Origin: Saxidomus purpurata
Taxonomy: Eukaryota; Mollusca; Bivalvia; Venerida; Veneridae
Direction: 5' to 3'
Length of the DNA stretch: 64,000 bases
NCBI GenBank assembly: GCA_022818135.1
Contig: JAFMSR010000018.1
Coordinates: 25,639,487-25,703,486 of the forward strand
Positions 52,301-58,300 of this stretch are shown here, piece by piece. How positions within the stretch are numbered: the first letter of the stretch is position 1; every line of letters begins with the position of its first letter. The position numbers were made by a program, and so were the translations under genes. The notes beneath the pieces are model-generated. The model had not been told where the DNA came from and ran no database searches. It saw only the letters and a list, made by a program, of their open reading frames with translations.

Positions 52301-55300
52301 CAAGTTATGCTTCGGACAAGTAAAAGTAACAAAGGGCAATAACTCAGTAAATACTCAAAATAGAGTTATAGTTCTTGTACACTGCACTTCCTCTGAGTGT
52401 GCTGATCATTGTATGAAGTGTATTGAATTCCAACTAGTAGTTTTCAGTTATGCTCCGGACAAGGAAAAAGTAACAAAGGGCAATAACTCTGTAATTAGTC
52501 AAGATGGAGTTATGGTTCTTGTGCACTGCACTTCCTCTCAATTGCTGACCATTGTATGAAGTTGTATTGAATTCCAACTAGTAGTTTTCAAGTTAGCTCC
52601 GGACAAGGAAAAAGTAACAAAGGGCAATAACTCTGTAATTAGTCAAGATGGAGTTATAGTTCTTGTGCACGCACTTCCTCTCAAGTGCTTGACCATTGTT
52701 GAAGTTGTATTGAATTCCAACCAGTAGTTTTCAAGTTATGCTCCGGACAAGGAAAATGCAACAGACCGCCCGACCGACCGACCGACCGACCGACCGACCA
52801 ACCACCGGGTGACTCCTATATACCCCCCTAAACTTCGTTTTGGGGGTATAAAAATGTTATAGTTAGTGCATGTCAGGGGAATGATATGTAATACGAGTGA
52901 TTAATTGAACAAACAAACAAGCTTTAATTCTATTATAAATTCTTTCATAATGTCATTTCTATATATCTTTTTACAAAAAAAAACGAAATAAATCTTAAAA
53001 CATTTATAAAATATTAAAATTTTAGCAGTCTTTCACCGTATCATTTTCTGAAAACGAAAACAACAAAAATGTACATTCACTTTAGCCGTATCATTTTCTG
53101 AAAATGGATAAACATTCTTTTTAAATAGCAAATTTTTACGTATGATTTCCTCTTTTATTTATTTAATTTCGTGATTAATTAACTAATTTATTTCCATAAC
53201 ATCATTGTTTTTTACAATTTAACCACTCGATTACATATAAAAACATCAAAATGCTTTAATTTAGTTGGGTGGGTAGGGTATATATATTACATCTTTATAT
53301 TAGTTATGCAAGCAAACAATGGCCGATGATCAGATTGCGTTATAAAATTTACTCTCACTTATAACGCTGGGTGACCCTTTGGACCCTTAATACCGCATAA
53401 TAACGAAGTTGCAGTGTATTTCCTTGTTTGAAATACTGCTGCAGAAAAAAAGAGTGAATGTTTTTGTATTTCCTTAGATTGACCTGGGTGGTCTTTTTGT
53501 CCTACTTTCACTTTATTGCATGTTGTAAACAGTCAGAGATGTTGCACATTGTTTGAAGAAAAGTTCTTTCAACTATAATTCAAAATAGGCATGCTTATTA
53601 CGGTATACGACAATACATCGACAGACAACTCATCGACACGACAAATCACCGACACGACAATAGAGCGACACGACAACTCACCGAAAGACAACTCATCGAA
53701 ATGTCGCGTCGGTCTATTGTCGCACTGCGGTAATTTTAATGGTTATGTTGAATCACAAAGATCGAATCAGACATCGTCGCCAACGTTTCAAAAAGTATTT
53801 AGTTATTTTTTTGTCAGAACTTAAAATATTTATCATCTTCATGTTGATTTAAAATATTTATTTAGAATATCGCGGCGTTCCAGCGTGTAAAATACTTTTT
53901 GTCAATAATTGTTTCATCAACTGTCAAAGCCAACATTTTTCCAGTAACAATGTTCTACTATTTATTTGAATGAATAAACTTTGACGAAATATTTATTTGT
54001 ACTTCAACCTCTTTTATTCATAAAGATAAAGCCGCAGGTGTCACGAGATCAAAGAACAAACGCCGACGCACATTGTACATGTGAGTTTTGTTTGACCTTA
54101 GTGAAGAACATGGCATTGAACACACCGATATGCTATGCATATATGTTTATATTGGATAATAAGTATTGTCGAAGTTTGTCGATGAGTTGTCGATGTAATT
54201 TTCGATGAGTTGTCATGTCGATCTATTGTCGTGTCGGTGATTTGTCGTGTCGATGAGTTGTCTGTCGATGTATTGTCATAGACCCGCTTATTAATGTACA
54301 ACCTATTTTCAGCCTCTTTCTGGGAGACTTCTGGAAAATTACAAAGATATTTGAAAACTGGAAAACCTACTTTCGTTCTTGAAAAAGCAAAATATAATTT
54401 ATTTATTCTTTTGTTAAACTCAAATTTTCAACACAATATGGTCACATCCGATGCAGTATGTCATATTTTTCCTTCTGAGAAGACTCCCGTTACAATTCCA
54501 GATTTAAAAGAAAGTTTGATTTGGTCTTAGTAATGGACCTTTAAGAAAGGTACCTGTGTGAGTGTTCCAGTTTTATCAGAAAAGATGTACTCAATCTGGC
54601 CCAGCTCCTCATTTAGAGCTGTAGTTCGGGCTTTGGCTGGGTCATCCTTCACCTGATAGTACATCTTACTGTCCCAGTTGATCAACAAACTGTTCCCCAT
54701 ACGAATAATCTCAACACTGAGGACAGAAATTAAATTGAATTAAATAATTGTTGTCATGACAACAACTAACAAGAGGGCCAAGATGGCCTTATATCCTAAT
54801 TCACCTGTTTGAACTATAGAGCTGAGAAGGCTAATTTCATCATTTTTGGATAATTCAAGGGCCATAATCCAAAAGTGCCTTGAGCGATTTGGCTATTATC
54901 AAACTAGGCCTATATATTATGCCCACAAATATTTTCACCAAGTGTGGTGAAGATCGGATGAAAACTGTTTGACTAAGAGAGCAAACATGGCTAAATTGGC
55001 CAATCTTGCATAATTCAAGGGCTATAATCCAAAAGTGCCTTTGGCAACTTTGCTGGTTATCCATCTTGGCCTAGATATTATGCCCAAAAGTATTTTCACC
55101 AAGTTTGGTGAGGATCGGATAAAAACTGCTTCACTTAGAGAGCGGACAAGGCTAATTTGACCAATTTTGCATAATTCAAGGACCATTATCCAAAAGTGCT
55201 TTGGGCGATTTGGCTTATTATCAAACCAGGCCTAAATATTATGCCCACAAATATTGTGAAGATAGGATGAAAACTGTTTGACTAAGAGAGCGGACATGGC

Positions 55301-58300
55301 TAAATTGGCCAATTTTGGATAATTCAAGGGCCGTAATCCACAAGTGCCTTAGGCAATTTTGCTGGTTATCGATCTTTACCTAGATAGTATGCCCACAAAC
55401 ATTTTCACCAAGTTTGGTGATGATTGGATGAAAACTCTTTGACTTAGAGAGCGGACAAGGCTAATTTAGCCAATTTTGCATAATTCAAGGACCACAATCT
55501 AAAAGTGCCTGGGTAGATTTGGCTAGGACCCTCGATCCTAAGGTGCATGTGCTACCACTACCTCATGACTTCTCTAGCAAGCAAGTTTGCATATAAATTA
55601 AAACTAAAAGATCTGAATTAATCTAGTCTAGAAAGATTGCAGCAATTTGTTTAAAACTTGCACAGAAATTAAGTGACAGAAATCTCAATTTATGTATTTC
55701 ACAATTTTATAATATTTATAATAAAATACATGTATTTCAACGTCTTTATAAAGGGACTAACAGATTCGAATGTATGTAAATATTGGTAAATGGATATCAG
55801 CCCCGAGCACATTAGCGTCTATGCTCAGTTTTGTCCCTCCATCAATCTACAAAGGCGGACATTAGCCCCTTCATCAATTATCTGTCTGAATGCATTACCA
55901 TAAGGAGTATCGGTATGTACTTTGGCAAAATGGATAATATTCAATTTAGCTTTTCTTTATATCATCAAATTTAATTTCAAGCTTTGGATAGCCAAGGGGC
56001 TAACATCCACCTATGCAAAATTGAGTTAAGGTCTAACATCCTAGGGGCAAAAGTCGTACATTCATCAATATTTCCACTACCTACAGAAATGAAAATATCA
56101 CTATACCTAACATATAAAGAGATAGGCACTACGGTGTTCAAGATGATGATGTATGAGAAGAAAACCAGCAATGATATGGTTGTTGCCCCTTCTGACACCG
56201 AACCATCCTTCGTCCCCAAGACTGTACCAGGAATATAGTCCTCCCACGGCAGGTAGATCTGGAAATCATTTCCAGCAATGAGACTTTCCCATATACCGCA
56301 TGCGACGGTACATATGACACACATGCTCAAAAGGAATATAAATATCTGAAATGGAAAAAAGCAAGACCAGTCTTATGCACAGCTTCCATATCAACCCTTT
56401 TGTTGCAATATTTCCTTTAAAGGAGTATATAAGCTTGCTTTGAGACTTCTTTGGTCTTTAAAGTGGCATTATGCACATTTTTTTTTCAAGAAAAAATCCA
56501 GCTGAAATAGGTGTGTAAAAAGTGTAGAGGAAATAATAGCTTTTAACCCAATACACCAAACTCTTCCTGCTACCAGTATCAAATAATAACTTTCCAAATA
56601 TTACTTTTCCTATTTTGACTGGGAGAGTCAATTAAAAAAAATAAAAAAATGCAGGAGTTGCTTCCCTTCCACTACCGAAATTTCTCTACCAACAACTAGA
56701 ACAACATTAGGGTATCATTGCGAAGGAAGGAACTATTATTTTATTTGTCCAATTTTTCTATTTCTAATGCACCAACTTCAAATACTAATGCGGCATTATC
56801 ATTAGTTTTACACATTTAAATGCACAGCAACCAAAAACTGCTTTCATAAAACTGTCACCAAAAATACACTATGTGCAGTAAGATAAGCATAATGTCACTT
56901 TAAACTGAGTTTCTCTTAATTTCCAGGAAGGCAGTTGTATTGGTTTCAAATGTAAATAAATATTGACTACGACAAATTAAAGATTAGAAATGTGTCCACA
57001 GGACACGGATGCCCCCGCTATGTGCTTTTAGACATAAGTGTGTGGTTTGCTTGTAACTAGAACTATCACTGAAGGTGATGAATACCCCGAACACCCCACT
57101 GACACAGTATACAAAATTTATGTAATACCTGATGCTTTGATTATTGGCTTCTGTGAAGTATAATTAAATTTTGACCAGCGGGTTTGGAGATTAAAAGCAC
57201 ACAACATTTTACTATCATGAGCCCCTGTGACCTTTGATCTAGTGACCCAAAACATGGACCATGCACAACTAATCATGGTGCTTATCACTTCTATGAAGTA
57301 TCATTAAATTCTGACCAGTGGTTTTGGAGATTTAGCGTCCACAAGATTTGACCATCTCGAGTCCCTGTGACCTTGACCTTTGACTTAGAGACCCGAAACC
57401 TGAACCATGCACAGCTAGACATTGTACTTATCACTTGTGTGAAGTATCATCAAATTCTGACCAGGGGTTTTGGAGATTTAGTGTCCACAAGATTTTACCA
57501 TCTCGAGCCCCTGTGACCTTGACCTTTGATCTGGAGACCCAAAACCTGGACCATGCACAACTAGGCATTGTAGTTATCACTTGTGTGAAGTATCATTAAA
57601 TTCTGACCAGGGGTTTTGGAAATTTAGTGTCCACAAGATTTTACCATCTCGAGCCCCTGTGACCTTGACCTTTGACCTAGAGACCCGAAACCTGGACCAT
57701 GCACAACTAGGCATTGTACTTACCACTTGTGTGAAGTATCATCAAATTCTGACTAGGGGTTTTGGTGATTTAGCGTCCACAAGATTTCATTATCCAGAGC
57801 CCCTGTGACCTTGACCTTTGACCTAGAGACCCGAAACATGGACTTTGCACAACTAGACATTGTACTTATCACTTGTGTGAAGTATCATGAAATTCTGACC
57901 AGGGGTTTTGGAGATTTAGCATCCACAAGATTTTACTATCTCGAGCCCCTGCGACCTTGACCTTTGACCTAGAGACATCGACCATGAACAACTAAGCATT
58001 GTGCTTATCATTTGTGTGAAGTATCATTAAATTCTGACCAGTGGTTTTGGAGATTTAGCGTCCACAAGATTTTACCATCTCGAGTCCCTGTGACCTTGAC
58101 CTTTGACTTAGAGACCCGAAACCTGAACCATGCACAACTAGGCATTGTACTTACCACTTGTGTGAAGTATCATCAAATTCTGACCAGGGGTTTTGGTGAT
58201 TTAGCGTCCACAAGATTTCATTATCCCGAGCCCCTGTGACCTTGACCTTTGATCTGGAGACCCGAAACCTGGACCATGCACAACTAGGCATTGTAGTTAT

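Larger units (their letters stand above)
51081..54540. mobile_element. 3.5-kb TTAA-flanked TIR element, three levels of nesting
   Basis: Left end AGGTCCATTACTAAGACCAA and right end (reverse complement) AGGTCCATTACTAAGACCAA. Similarity extends ~50 bases and both sides are flanked by TTAA (51077-51080, 54541-54544). TTAA is the piggyBac target, but the TIR is not one I recognise. It contains the TA-flanked element 51186-53416 (itself holding a B-type element) and the inverted-repeat element 53606-54280. Its right end lies about 10 bases inside the intron after the DKTGTLTQ exon. Confidence 0.75.

Noticed and set aside
55977..56330. A 117-codon minus-strand frame as a separate membrane protein
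   Set aside because: It is the M3/M4 flippase exon read past its donor at 56106 into the intron.
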